Origin: Peribacillus saganii
GTDB taxonomy: Bacteria > Bacillota > Bacilli > Bacillales > DSM-1321
Reading direction: 5' to 3'
Assembly: GCF_003429095.1 (NCBI RefSeq)
Contig: NZ_QVTE01000008.1
Coordinates: 62,001 to 126,000, forward strand
DNA length: 64,000 bases
In this document: positions 8,529 to 17,082 of the stretch, in pieces
Numbering within the stretch: position 1 is the first letter of the stretch
Layout of the letters: every line of letters begins with the position of its first letter
The notes under the pieces: generated by a model
Seen by the model: only the letters and a program-made list of their open reading frames with translations
The model's database searches: none
Told to the model about the DNA's origin: nothing
Position numbers and translations under genes: made by a program

Positions 8529-8793
8529 ATGAAATTAAGGAAAATCTCAATTTCTCTTAAAAGTTCAAAAAAATTATTTGAACAACCTGATGCATTTGAG
8601 TATTTTTTTCTTTAATCATCCTGAGTATATGTTTAGTAGAAGAAGCAGAGGCAAAGATTCTGTACTGATACCGGTATTAAGTGGTATTCTTGTTTCCTTT
8701 GACTGGCAAGTTTACTCTAGAAAGAGTTTCGGATTTGATTGATTAAACTTTAGATGAAATCCTTCCAGTTCCTATTAAAAATATTCTTTATTG
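8529..8793 (+). pseudogene. Decayed small gene, unknown family
   Basis: Three overlapping frame pieces read in order: MKLRKISISLKSSKKLFEQP.. (8529-8615), FNHPEYMFSRRSRGKDSVLI..WQVYS (about 8611-8715) and FTLERVSDLID-stop-TLDEILPVPIKNILY (about 8711-8793). They appear to be one former protein of about 85 residues broken by two shifts and a stop. It abuts the truncated GNAT gene on the other strand, so the junction near 8795-8804 may be a rearrangement point. Confidence 0.4.
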
Positions 8794-8803
8794 ACATTTG
8801 TAT

Positions 8804-9055
8804 TCACTGTCCATCTAAAAACAAATGGAAATCCGTTAGCCTCTTTATGATAATTCCACCTATAATTTCTTTTTTAAAAAAGATCGTATAGTGATAAGAA
8901 AATCTTATGCTTTCTTTGAAAACATCCAATGGTTCAGTAGCAGGGCTGGAGTGATAGTCCCTGTATTTTACCAAACTATTTTGAAAAGCCTCTTTTTGTA
9001 TCTGAAGCAGTGTATCTGCTTCACTAAGCTTCGTTCTTCTGATCTCTAATTGCAT
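8804..9055 (-). pseudogene. GNAT-family acetyltransferase, C-terminally truncated
   Basis: The frame opens like a GNAT acetyltransferase: MQLEIRRTKLSEADTLLQIQKEAF, then HYTIFFKKEIIGGIIIK, the strand pair before the acetyl-CoA site. It stops after 83 residues (LTDFHLFLDGQ). The family needs about 140-170 residues, including the Q/RxxGxG/A loop, which is absent here, so the product should be inactive. GGAGG supports the start at 9055 rather than the upstream ATG. The missing 3' part is replaced by the debris at 8529-8793. Confidence 0.65.
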
Positions 9056-9263
9056 ATTTCCCTCCATATGCGTATTCAAATTATCATATGGTATTAGAAG
9101 TGAAAATTGTATTTGGCTGATATATTTATATACAGTGTCTGGCTCGGTATAAAAAATTTCATTTACTTTTGTTAACCTAAAGGAATTTATATCAAAAGAT
9201 GGTTCTAATAGAGCTCGTATATGATAAGATTTTAGAAAGTTAACAAAAACCGGGGCGATTTTT

Positions 9264-10703
9264 ATGAAAAGAAAGATTCTGTTCTTATTCTTGGCAGCCT
9301 ACATGGTGTGTTTTTTTAGTTCAGTGAGTGTCTACCAAAACAGTATATCCAGCCCTGTTGTCAGCGATAAGGGCAGGTTGCTGCCGGTACAGGTGAAATC
9401 AGTTGTTAAGGCAGAAGACCGCAAGCAATTGCAAAAATTGATCAAAGACTCAAACCAAGTAAATGACAAATTTTCCATAGCTGGCATGCAGCACAGCCAG
9501 GGCGGGCACACCTACTATCCGAATGCGATTATGCTCGATATGAGGGATTATGATCAAATTCTTGATTTTGACCCAAAACAAAAGGAAATCATGGTCCAAA
9601 GCGGAGCAACCTGGGATGATATTCAGAAACATATTAACCCTTACGGTCTTGCTGTAAAAGTGATGCAGTCGCAAAATATATTTACTGTCGGAGGGGCATT
9701 GAGCGTGAATGTGCATGGCAGGGACATTCGAAATGATGCATTAATAGATACTGTCAAGTCGTTTCGTCTATTAGCTCCTGACGGAAGGATACTGAATGTA
9801 AGCAAGACAGAAAATGCTGCCCTTTTTCCATTGGTTATTGGCGGATACGGGTTATTTGGTGTCATTCTTGATGTAACTTTGAAACTAACAGATGATGAAC
9901 TCTATCAGATGCGGACAAAGATGGTAGATTATCAGGACTATCCGGGTTATTTCAAGGATGAGATAAAGAAAAACCCGAAGGTGAAAATGCATTTGGCTCG
10001 CATCTCAGTCGCTCCCAAAAACTTTTTGAAGGATATGTATATTACAGATTATTTGCTGGCGGACGATCAAAGCAGGTACAAGCGATATAGTAAGTTAAAA
10101 AACGAGGGTATTGTTGCTGTGCCGAAATTCTTTTTAGGGATGTCTCGCTACAGCGATTGGGGAAAAAATGTTTTTTGGGAACTGCAAAAAAATTATTCAA
10201 AACGGCTGGATGGATCTTTTGAAACCCGGAACAACGTGATGAGATCCGAATCAGCTTTTATGGAGTATGAAAGCGGGCCGCGAACAGAGATATTGCAGGA
10301 GTATTTTGTTCCTGTTGATCAATATCCGGGCTATATAGATGATTTGCGCTCGGTGCTAAAACAGGAAAAAGATTTTAATTTACTCAATATTACTGTCCGA
10401 TTTGTGGAGAAGAATGAAAAAGCAGTGTTATCTTATGCAAAGGATGATATGTTTGCGTTGGTTCTGCTGATCAATCAGGGTCGATCCACAGCTGAAAGGA
10501 AAGAGACAGAGCGGGTTATCCGCAGAATGATAGATGTAACGCTTAAACATGATGGCAGCTATTATTTGCCGTACTACCATTATCCAACGCAAGGGCAGCT
10601 TAAGAAAGCTTACCCTCGGATCGATGAATTTTTTACTGAGAAGACAAAGTTTGACCCGAATGACCGGTTTGTGAACCTTTTTTATGAGGAGTATGGAAAA
10701 TGA
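9264..10703 (+). CDS. Exported or membrane-anchored FAD-linked oxidase
   Basis: A 479-residue protein. Residues 1-25 form a basic-plus-hydrophobic signal or anchor segment (MKRKILFLFLAAYMVCFFSS). A FAD-binding type 4 (PCMH) fold follows: FSIAGMQHSQGGH (about residues 71-83), where a histidine may carry the flavin, VQSGATWDDIQ and SVNVHGRDIRNDALIDTVKSFRLL, with GGYGLFGVILDVTL further on. The C-terminal half has the cap-domain length seen in VAO-type oxidases. Its 3' end overlaps the MFS-like gene by 4 bp (ATGA), implying coupled translation. The substrate is unknown; sugar-lactone or alditol-type oxidation is typical of the superfamily. Confidence 0.75.
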   Translation: MKRKILFLFLAAYMVCFFSSVSVYQNSISSPVVSDKGRLLPVQVKSVVKAEDRKQLQKLIKDSNQVNDKFSIAGMQHSQGGHTYYPNAIMLDMRDYDQILDFDPKQKEIMVQSGATWDDIQKHINPYGLAVKVMQSQNIFTVGGALSVNVHGRDIRNDALIDTVKSFRLLAPDGRILNVSKTENAALFPLVIGGYGLFGVILDVTLKLTDDELYQMRTKMVDYQDYPGYFKDEIKKNPKVKMHLARISVAPKNFLKDMYITDYLLADDQSRYKRYSKLKNEGIVAVPKFFLGMSRYSDWGKNVFWELQKNYSKRLDGSFETRNNVMRSESAFMEYESGPRTEILQEYFVPVDQYPGYIDDLRSVLKQEKDFNLLNITVRFVEKNEKAVLSYAKDDMFALVLLINQGRSTAERKETERVIRRMIDVTLKHDGSYYLPYYHYPTQGQLKKAYPRIDEFFTEKTKFDPNDRFVNLFYEEYGK

Positions 10704-11278
10704 CATATCAGCGATTTATCGTTTCGCAAAGCATTGTTATCATGGCTAGCAGCATCGTTTTTCCATTTTATATCCTGCTGCTCCGGAATGCTGGTGACAG
10801 CTATTCGCAGTTTGGATGGGCATACGGGATGTTCGCTTTAAGTGCTGCATTTTTCTATCCTGTCATAGGCAGATTCTCTGACCGGATCGGTGATCAGCTT
10901 CTCTTAATTGTTTACTCATGGGCAATGACATTGCTTCTATTGCTTTTCCCGCTCGTAACAGAGGTATGGCAGGTGTATCTGCTTCAGATTTTGATGGGGT
11001 TATTGGGAGCGGTTCAGAAAAACACTGAGAAGACGTCGTTAGTCCGGCATGCAGAAAATAAGCAAGTGGGCAAAGAAATTGGTAAATACCATTCATGGAC
11101 TGGCATTGGCGGAGCGATTGCAATCATCCTGACAGGTTATCTGGCAGATTTTCTAACTATAGGCAGCATTTTTTATATTGCTTCTTTGATGTATATGGCG
11201 AGCGGTTTGGTCCTTATGAAAAAAACAAAGCTAAGTAAAAAGGCAATAGGAGACATGAATAAGGTTAGCACCAAATAA
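10700..11278 (+). CDS. Half-size MFS-type membrane protein
   Basis: A 192-residue protein with six hydrophobic segments and the MFS loop motif between segments 2 and 3 (GRFSDRIGDQ, about residues 54-63). Ordinary MFS carriers have twelve segments and about 400 residues, so this is one MFS half. It may be a truncated copy, or a genuine small protein that dimerises. It overlaps the FAD oxidase by 4 bp and ends in a perfect terminator, so the pair is a complete two-gene operon. Confidence 0.65.
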   Translation: MTYQRFIVSQSIVIMASSIVFPFYILLLRNAGDSYSQFGWAYGMFALSAAFFYPVIGRFSDRIGDQLLLIVYSWAMTLLLLLFPLVTEVWQVYLLQILMGLLGAVQKNTEKTSLVRHAENKQVGKEIGKYHSWTGIGGAIAIILTGYLADFLTIGSIFYIASLMYMASGLVLMKKTKLSKKAIGDMNKVSTK

Positions 11279-11316
11279 AAGGGCAGGCAGTTCAAAACTG
11301 AACTGCCTGCCCTTTT
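11277..11316 (+). terminator. Strong terminator after the oxidase/MFS operon
   Basis: AAAAGGGCAGGCAGTTCA and TGAACTGCCTGCCCTTTT form an 18-bp perfect stem with a 4-nt loop. It has A and T tails and can act on both strands. Confidence 0.9.
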
Positions 11317-11347
11317 AATAGGTAATAGGTAACCATTTTAATTGTCA

Positions 11348-11632
11348 CTAGCTCCAGTTCTCGACTTTTATATTAGAGTACTGCATTCGCTTCAATAAGC
11401 GCCTTTTGCAGTTGCTTAATATCGATGTCGGCAACATTTTTGTTCGTCGTAAAACAAGTGCTGCCGCTGTTCCTGCAGCCTGCCCGGCCGCCATCGCGCT
11501 CGGGGTTAACCTTATTGTTGCCATCGCCTCGCGGGAAGCGGAGATACAGCGGCCTGCCACTAAGAGATTAGTAATCTTTTTTTGCGAGAAGGGTTCGGTA
11601 CGGTTTACTTCAGTTATATATGGAATCGGCAC
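11348..11632 (-). pseudogene. C-terminal fragment of a FAD-dependent oxidoreductase
   Basis: The readable part is the C-terminal FAD segment of FAD_oxidored-type enzymes: PIPYITEVNRTEPFSQKKITNLLVAGRCISASREAMATIRLTPSAMAAGQAAGTAAAL (about residues 2-60), with NLLVAGR and GQAAGTAAA as the recognisable blocks. The N-terminal Rossmann domain is missing upstream, so only about 95 residues of a protein normally over 400 remain. No ribosome site precedes it. It lies between two terminators and is a clear relic. Confidence 0.7.
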
Positions 11633-11677
11633 CTGGGGAAAGCAGCGGCAAGTCGCATTAAAAAAGGGATATGTATT

Positions 11678-11723
11678 GAAACACCAAAAAGCCAGTTCCT
11701 GAGAACCTGCCTTTTGGTGTTTT
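11678..11723 (-). terminator. Terminator of the aldehyde dehydrogenase gene
   Basis: AAACACCAAAA and TTTTGGTGTTT flank a partly paired inner part (GCCAGTTC/GAACCTGC). It lies just past the ALDH stop. Confidence 0.7.
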
Positions 11724-11729
11724 GGTATA

Positions 11730-13214
11730 TTAGTTAAGGTTAATCCAAACGCTCTTTACTTCAGTATAGTTGTTAAGTGCGTAGGAGCCCATTTCACGGC
11801 CAAGGCCTGATTGCTTGTATCCGCCAAATGGTGAGGCAGCGTCAAAGGCATTATAGCAATTGACCCAGACTGTTCCTGCGCGAAGCTTGCTTGCCACATA
11901 GTGGGCATTGGAGATATCACGTGTCCATAACCCTGCAGCAAGTCCGTATTCGCTCTCGTTTGCACGCTTAATTACATCATCTAAATCTTCAAAAGGCATT
12001 GCCGCGATGACAGGTCCGAAAATTTCTTCCCTGGCAATGGTCATTTCATCTTTTACGGCTGCAAAAATGGTAGGCGATACGAAGTATCCTTCATCCTGAG
12101 GCTTGCTGCCGCCGACAAGTACTTCTGCTCCTTCGTTAAGACCTTTTTCGATATAGCCAAGTACCCGGTTTTGCTGTTCTTGGGAAACAAGAGGCCCGAT
12201 TTGTGTTTGAGGATCAAGACCAGCACCCTGCTTAATATTCTTCGCGTGAGATACCATATCTGCCACAACATTGTCATAGTACTTCTTTTGGATGAAAACG
12301 CGTGAGCCTGCACAGCAAACCTGTCCCTGGTTAAACATAACGCCATTCAAGGCACCTGGAATAGCCTTTGACATATCAGCATCAGGCAGGATGATGTTCG
12401 GTGACTTTCCGCCCAGCTCAAGAGTTACGCGCTTTAAGTTTGAAGCTGCATTCCGCATGATCAGCTTACCAACTTGCGTTGATCCGGTAAAGGCAATTTT
12501 ATCTACTAATGGATGGTCAACAAGCGCCTGCCCAGCCGTTTCACCAAATCCAGGAACGATATTGATAACACCCGCAGGAAATCCTGCTTCTTCAATAAGT
12601 TCAGCCAGGTAAAGCGCAGAAAGAGGTGTTTGCTCAGCCGGCTTCAGAATGACCGTACAGCCTGTGGCAAGTGCTGCACCTAGCTTCCACATGGCCATAA
12701 GCAATGGGAAGTTCCAAGGGATAATCTGGCCGACAACCCCTACTGCTTCATGTCTTGTATAGTTAAAATAATTTCCGCTTACCGGAATTGTTTGACCTGT
12801 AATTTTAGTTGCCCAGCCTGCATAATAGCGCATATGCTCAATGGCAAGTGGTACATCTGCATTGGAAGTTTCGCCAATTGGCTTCCCGTTATCCAATGTT
12901 TCCAGCTGTGCAAGCTCTGTCTTATGCTCTTCCATTAAGTCAGCAAGCTTATACATGCAGCGGCTGCGCTCGGCGGCGGACATTTTAGACCATGGACCTT
13001 CATCAAAGGCTTTTCTGGCTGCCCTTACAGCTGCGTCTATATCTGAACGGTCAGCTTCGTATACTTCGGCCAATAGCTCTCCTGTAGCAGGATTCGGAGT
13101 TGAAAACGTCTTATTTGAGACGCTGGCAACGAACTCGCCGTTAATATAAAGTTTCTTCGGTCCCTGTAAGAATTGCTGTAGCTTTTCACTTACTTCCAAT
13201 GTGATATTTGCCAT
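11730..13214 (-). CDS. dhaS: NAD(P)-dependent aldehyde dehydrogenase (DhaS-like)
   Basis: A 494-residue enzyme of the aldehyde dehydrogenase superfamily, oxidising an aldehyde to its acid. Catalytic features are visible: N168 (PWNFP), the NAD-binding K191 (ILKPAEQTP), FTGSTQVG (about 252-259), general-base E266 (LELGGKSPN), nucleophile Cys 300/301 (GQVCCAGSR) and the EEIFGP motif. Length and sequence match the retinal/DhaS-type ALDHs of Bacilli. AGGAGG precedes the ATG. A perfect CcpA cre box lies 55 bp upstream, so glucose repression is expected. The natural aldehyde is not identifiable. Confidence 0.9.
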   Translation of the reverse strand: MANITLEVSEKLQQFLQGPKKLYINGEFVASVSNKTFSTPNPATGELLAEVYEADRSDIDAAVRAARKAFDEGPWSKMSAAERSRCMYKLADLMEEHKTELAQLETLDNGKPIGETSNADVPLAIEHMRYYAGWATKITGQTIPVSGNYFNYTRHEAVGVVGQIIPWNFPLLMAMWKLGAALATGCTVILKPAEQTPLSALYLAELIEEAGFPAGVINIVPGFGETAGQALVDHPLVDKIAFTGSTQVGKLIMRNAASNLKRVTLELGGKSPNIILPDADMSKAIPGALNGVMFNQGQVCCAGSRVFIQKKYYDNVVADMVSHAKNIKQGAGLDPQTQIGPLVSQEQQNRVLGYIEKGLNEGAEVLVGGSKPQDEGYFVSPTIFAAVKDEMTIAREEIFGPVIAAMPFEDLDDVIKRANESEYGLAAGLWTRDISNAHYVASKLRAGTVWVNCYNAFDAASPFGGYKQSGLGREMGSYALNNYTEVKSVWINLN

Positions 13215-13268
13215 GATTACCCTCCTAAAAATAAGTTAATAGTCATTATGTAATTCACGGTGAAGATA

Positions 13269-13282
13269 TGAAAGCGTTTTCA
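13269..13282 (-). promoter_or_regulatory. CcpA cre box upstream of the ALDH gene
   Basis: TGAAAGCGTTTTCA matches the cre consensus TGWAANCGNTNWCA at every fixed position. It is 55 bp from the ALDH start, within the promoter/5' region, consistent with carbon catabolite repression. Confidence 0.75.
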
Positions 13283-13631
13283 AACTTACAATTAATATAT
13301 TAACCTATTAATTTAGAATTTTCAAATTTTAACATTCGAAAAATTGCAGCATAATTCTACAAACAGAGAAATGATCATCAAAACCGAGTGTACAAGTGAG
13401 GTTTAGGTGTGGAGACTAATAATAATTCTCGAAGATGAATGGAAGAAAAAGTTAAATAGAAAATAAAAAAGCAGTTCGAGGCTTTATTGAATGAAAAAGA
13501 AAATTGTGGTAATATTAACGAGGCAAGTTAAAATAAATTTTAATGTATAGTAGCTCTATCATATATTATATAACAACAAAAATAGCTTTGTCAAATCATT
13601 TCTTGTTAAATTGTTCTAAAGGAGAGATTGG
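13283..13631. other. Divergent promoter region between ALDH and helD
   Basis: A+T-rich with no gene seen. It must hold both promoters. TATAGT/TATAT-type -10 candidates occur at 13545-13570 for helD, but no unambiguous -35 pairing is evident. Confidence 0.4.
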
Positions 13632-15986
13632 ATGGACGCGTGGGATAATGAGCTTCAGATAGAACAGGAAAGAGTTAATAGTGTATCCGCAAAAATTGCG
13701 AGTGAAGTAAGGCTAGTGAATAACCTCAGCGGAACAACGGAAACCGAGATTAATGACATAAGGCAAAACTTTTGGGAGGATGTCAGGGTAAATCTTGATC
13801 ATCCGGACGATATTCAAGAAACATATACAAGCATTAAACAGCAGGCAGAGCTGCTGGCTGAAAGAGAGCGTCGGCGCGGTAATTCCGAGAAGCTGTTAAG
13901 TGTTTTAAGAAGGTTAAAAAACTCTCCTTATTTTGGCCGGATTGATTTTAAAGATGAGAATGAAACTGTTCCAGAAAAAATTTATATTGGGATCGGCTCT
14001 TTTTTTGACGAAGAAACAGAAACGTTTTTAGTATATGATTGGCGCGCGCCGATTTCGAGTGTTTATTATGATTATTCGCTTGGAAGTGCGTCCTATACTG
14101 CTCCGTATGGGACGATACACGGTTCACTTGAGTTAAAAAGGCAATTTGTAATTAAAAACAGTTCCATCGTTAGTATGTTTGATACTGGGGTAACGATAGG
14201 TGACGAGCTGCTGCAGGAAGTGCTTGGCCGACAAGCGGATAGCCAAATGAAAAGTATCGTAGCCACCATACAGAAGGAACAGAACCGGATTATCCGCAAT
14301 GACCGAAGCAGATTGCTTGTTGTTCAGGGGGCGGCGGGGAGCGGGAAAACATCTGCGGCCCTGCAGAGAATTGCTTATTTGCTTTATCGGTACAGAGACA
14401 GCCTGGAAGCGGAGAATATTTTGCTGTTTTCTCCAAATCCGATGTTCAACAGTTATGTATCAAATGTTTTGCCGGAGCTTGGGGAAGAAAATATGCAGCA
14501 AGCCACTTTTCAGCAATTTCTTGAAAGCCAGCTTCCCGACGATTTGGTGCTGGAGGATTTTTTTCAGCAAATGGAGTATATGCTGTCAAGCAGTGCAGAC
14601 AAACTTTATTATGATAGGCTGGAAAGTATTCGCGTTAAATCCGGTCTGAATTTTATTCGCACACTTGATCTTTATATACAGTTGCTTGGAGCAGGCGGGT
14701 TAATTTTTAGAGATGTAACCTTTAGGGGAGAAGTTTTAATTTCTTCTTCAGAAATCGAAAAAGTTTTTTATTCAACTCCGGCGAAATTGAAAATTCCAGA
14801 CCGTTTAAAAATTGTAAACGAGTGGATGTCGAAAGAATTAAAGGCATTGGAAAAAGCTGAAGTAAAGAAAGAGTGGGTAGAGGAAGAAATTCAGTACCTG
14901 GAAAAGGAAGAATACGCCGCTTTTTATCGCAAATTAAATGAGAAAAAGCGTTTTGCAGACAATACCTTTGATGATTTTGAGAGGGAACGAAAGCTTCTTT
15001 CTGCTTATGTCGTAAGAAAAAGCTTTAAAGGGGTTTATAAAGGAGTAAAAGCTTTATCCTATTTGGACGTTAGAGCAGTGTACCGTCAAATTTTTGAAGG
15101 AGACGAGAAGATTACTCGGCATATATTTCCGTCGGGACCGCTCTGGCAGTGGACAGGGATATGCGAGCTTACAATTAAAAAACTGGATAACGAAGAGATT
15201 TTATATGAAGATTCTGCCCCGTATTTATACTTAAAGGAAGAATTAGAGGGTTTTCGAACGGATGTTATGATCCGCCATGTGTTTATCGATGAAGCGCAGG
15301 ATTATTCTCCGTTCCAGCTTGCGTTTATCAAACGTCTGTTTCCCCGCAGCAGAATGACCGTTCTTGGAGATACTAACCAAATGATTTATGACCATTTGGA
15401 AAAAACAGGTCTTGAAGTATTGGCTTCTTTATATGATCCTGACAAGACTGAATCGATAGTTCTGAAGCAGAGTTACCGTTCAACCAGGCAGATTTCTGAT
15501 TTTACAAGGGCATTCATTCCTGGTGGGGACAACATTGAACCTTTTAACCGAAATGGAAGCAAGCCGCTTGTCTCTATATTGAAGTCAAGAAACGGACTAG
15601 CTGCGGCAACGGCTCAATCGATCAGTGATCTTCGCGCAAAAGGATATGAAACGATTGCGGTCATTTGCAAAAACGAAGAGGAAAGCGAAGAAGCATATGA
15701 TGCAATCAAAGAAAATGCTGATGTGCGTCTTATTGGAAGAGGCAGATCATCATTTGAATCAGGCGTAATCGTGATACCGTCCTATTTAGCGAAGGGAATT
15801 GAGTTTGATGCCGTGGTCATTTTTGATGGTTCAGAAGACCGATATGGAAAGGAGAGCGAGCGAAAATTATTTTATACCGCCTGTACAAGGGCGATGCACG
15901 AACTTCATGTTTTATGCGCGGGAGAAGTGAATTTGTTTATTTCAGAAGTGCCTGAAGAGTTATATGAAGTTAAAAAGTATAAGTGA
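13632..15986 (+). CDS. helD: RNA polymerase recycling motor HelD (UvrD-like ATPase)
   Basis: A 784-residue superfamily 1 helicase-like ATPase. The Walker A motif is at about residues 233-241 (GAAGSGKTS), the DEAQD box at about 554 (VFIDEAQDYS), then LGDTNQMIYD and QSYRST. A long N-terminal coiled arm (residues 1-100) and a long insertion between the ATPase lobes (about 290-530) are the parts that enter the RNA polymerase channels in HelD. HelD dissociates stalled RNA polymerase from nucleic acid and helps recycling. The length agrees with the family. The gene is monocistronic with its own terminator. Confidence 0.9.
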   Translation: MDAWDNELQIEQERVNSVSAKIASEVRLVNNLSGTTETEINDIRQNFWEDVRVNLDHPDDIQETYTSIKQQAELLAERERRRGNSEKLLSVLRRLKNSPYFGRIDFKDENETVPEKIYIGIGSFFDEETETFLVYDWRAPISSVYYDYSLGSASYTAPYGTIHGSLELKRQFVIKNSSIVSMFDTGVTIGDELLQEVLGRQADSQMKSIVATIQKEQNRIIRNDRSRLLVVQGAAGSGKTSAALQRIAYLLYRYRDSLEAENILLFSPNPMFNSYVSNVLPELGEENMQQATFQQFLESQLPDDLVLEDFFQQMEYMLSSSADKLYYDRLESIRVKSGLNFIRTLDLYIQLLGAGGLIFRDVTFRGEVLISSSEIEKVFYSTPAKLKIPDRLKIVNEWMSKELKALEKAEVKKEWVEEEIQYLEKEEYAAFYRKLNEKKRFADNTFDDFERERKLLSAYVVRKSFKGVYKGVKALSYLDVRAVYRQIFEGDEKITRHIFPSGPLWQWTGICELTIKKLDNEEILYEDSAPYLYLKEELEGFRTDVMIRHVFIDEAQDYSPFQLAFIKRLFPRSRMTVLGDTNQMIYDHLEKTGLEVLASLYDPDKTESIVLKQSYRSTRQISDFTRAFIPGGDNIEPFNRNGSKPLVSILKSRNGLAAATAQSISDLRAKGYETIAVICKNEEESEEAYDAIKENADVRLIGRGRSSFESGVIVIPSYLAKGIEFDAVVIFDGSEDRYGKESERKLFYTACTRAMHELHVLCAGEVNLFISEVPEELYEVKKYK

Positions 15987-16010
15987 AAACCAGCCCAGTG
16001 CTGGTTTTTT
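15986..16010 (+). terminator. Terminator after helD
   Basis: AAAACCAGC-CCAGT-GCTGGTTTT followed by T, starting at the helD stop codon. Confidence 0.8.
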
Positions 16011-16134
16011 AGTGTTGTAAATAACAAAAGTATTGCACTTTTGTTGTTATCGGCATAGATTACAGCAGTCTTTCAGTGGCGCTTTACTATAGCATCAGGG
16101 CACTATATTAATATGCTAAAATTTTCCAAAAATA

Positions 16135-16164
16135 TTGACATTTGGAATTCTGTACAAATACAAT
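16135..16164 (+). promoter_or_regulatory. Sigma-A promoter of hutP
   Basis: TTGACA (16135-16140), an 18-nt spacer and TACAAT (16159-16164). Transcription would begin near 16171, downstream of the first in-frame ATG, which supports the later hutP start. Confidence 0.7.
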
Positions 16165-16212
16165 AAAGGTAGGTTATTAGTTAATAGGAGATATTCGGGA
16201 AATGGTGAATTT

Positions 16213-16650
16213 ATGAGTCGGAAAATCGCGATTGGTAAAATAGCGCTTCTGCTGGCCTCACTTGCAGAGGAGGAACTGGATTATTTCCGGCCAACTCTCA
16301 AGGAATTGAGCTTTTGCCAGGGAAAAGTAGGTTCCATGAATATGCAAAAAGTGATTTCGGCTGTAGAAACGGCTGCCAAGCGGAATGGAATCATTCATGA
16401 AAGCCTATATCGGGAAACACATGCATTATATCATGCCATTTTAGAAGCGATTAAAGGTGTAACACGGGATCAGCCTGCCATTGGCGAGATGAGCCGGACA
16501 GTAGGCCTTAGGTTTTCAGTTGTCCGTGGTGCTCCGTATGCTAATGAAGCAGAAGGCGAATGGATATCTGTGGCCTTTTATGGAACAATCGGGGCTCCTG
16601 TAAAAGGGCTGGAGCACGAAACAATTGGTTTGGGAATTAATCATATATAA
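16213..16650 (+). CDS. hutP: Hut operon RNA-binding antiterminator HutP
   Basis: A 145-residue protein matching HutP along its length: GKVGSMNMQKVISAVETAAKRNGIIHESLYRE, HALYHAILEAIKGVTR, VGLRFSVVRGAPY and the C-terminal FYGTIGAPVKGLEHETIGLGINHI. HutP hexamers bind L-histidine and Mg2+ and then UAG-type triplets in the hut leader to prevent termination. The histidines of the HAL-H and GLEHE segments are present. The start at 16213 is chosen because the promoter lies inside the longer frame and GGTGA precedes this ATG. The cognate RNA site follows at 16661. hutH is the only intact downstream hut gene. Confidence 0.88.
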   Translation: MSRKIAIGKIALLLASLAEEELDYFRPTLKELSFCQGKVGSMNMQKVISAVETAAKRNGIIHESLYRETHALYHAILEAIKGVTRDQPAIGEMSRTVGLRFSVVRGAPYANEAEGEWISVAFYGTIGAPVKGLEHETIGLGINHI

Positions 16651-16660
16651 GAACATTGCC

Positions 16661-16727
16661 TAGAGTCCAATAGTCAATAGGAGGCGATGATGGTATTGCT
16701 ATGCCATTATCGCCTCCTTTTTATTTT
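16661..16727 (+). promoter_or_regulatory. HutP-responsive terminator/antiterminator leader
   Basis: TAG triplets at 16661, 16671 and 16678 (the last two separated by 4 nt) run directly into the stem AGGAGGCGAT-G-ATGG / CCAT-T-ATCGCCTCCT (16679-16718), followed by TTTTTATTTT. The third triplet overlaps the 5' arm of the stem, so HutP binding would block hairpin formation. This is the arrangement known for the hut operon between hutP and hutH. Confidence 0.75.
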
Positions 16728-16756
16728 GTGAAAGCTCATTGTTAATTTAGGCACTT

Positions 16757-16945
16757 TATTGATGTCTAGCTGCAGAGCCCAGAAACTTTTTTCCGTAGGA
16801 AAATAAAGGGCAAGTTTAACAGAGCAACTCTTTTAAAGAATTAACAAAAGGATTGCTTTTAAGTACCGATGGCTAGTTCCAGCTGCCAGCAACTTTTTTT
16901 GCATAATAAACAGAAAGCGATTTTTTTCTTAGAAAAATAAAGCTG
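16757..16945. repeat. Dispersed intergenic repeat, copies 2 and 3
   Basis: Two tandem-placed degenerate copies: GTCTAGCTGCAGAGCCCAG-AAACTTTTTTCC (16763-) and GCTAGTTCCAGCTGCCAGCAACTTTTTTTGCATAATAAA (16872-). They share head and T-run blocks with copies at 4045, 20212 and 21481. They lie between the hut terminator and hutH, lengthening that leader to about 430 nt. Confidence 0.6.
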
Positions 16946-17082
16946 ACGCACCGGACAATGAACTCTTTGACAGGGACAGCATACACGACAAAAAACGTCA
17001 GCTTTGTGGGGTCGTTGCGGTTTTTGCCGTTCTTCCTGTCAGGTCGTTTAACCACTTTCAAAAACAATTAGGAGGAGCCGAA
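16946..17082 (+). other. Remainder of the hutP-hutH spacer
   Basis: Contains AAGCTGACG (16941-) and CGTCAGCTT (16996-), an inverted repeat of 9 bp about 55 nt apart, and GGAGGAG just before hutH. No frame here looks coding. Confidence 0.35.

Noticed and set aside
16135-16212. Longer N-terminus for HutP (26 extra residues)
   Set aside because: A TTGACA/TACAAT promoter lies inside this stretch, so it would not be transcribed, and HutP homologues begin near the later ATG.
16873-17067. 64-codon minus-strand frame between hutP and hutH
   Set aside because: It falls in the dispersed repeat and spacer, has no ribosome site and shows no family.
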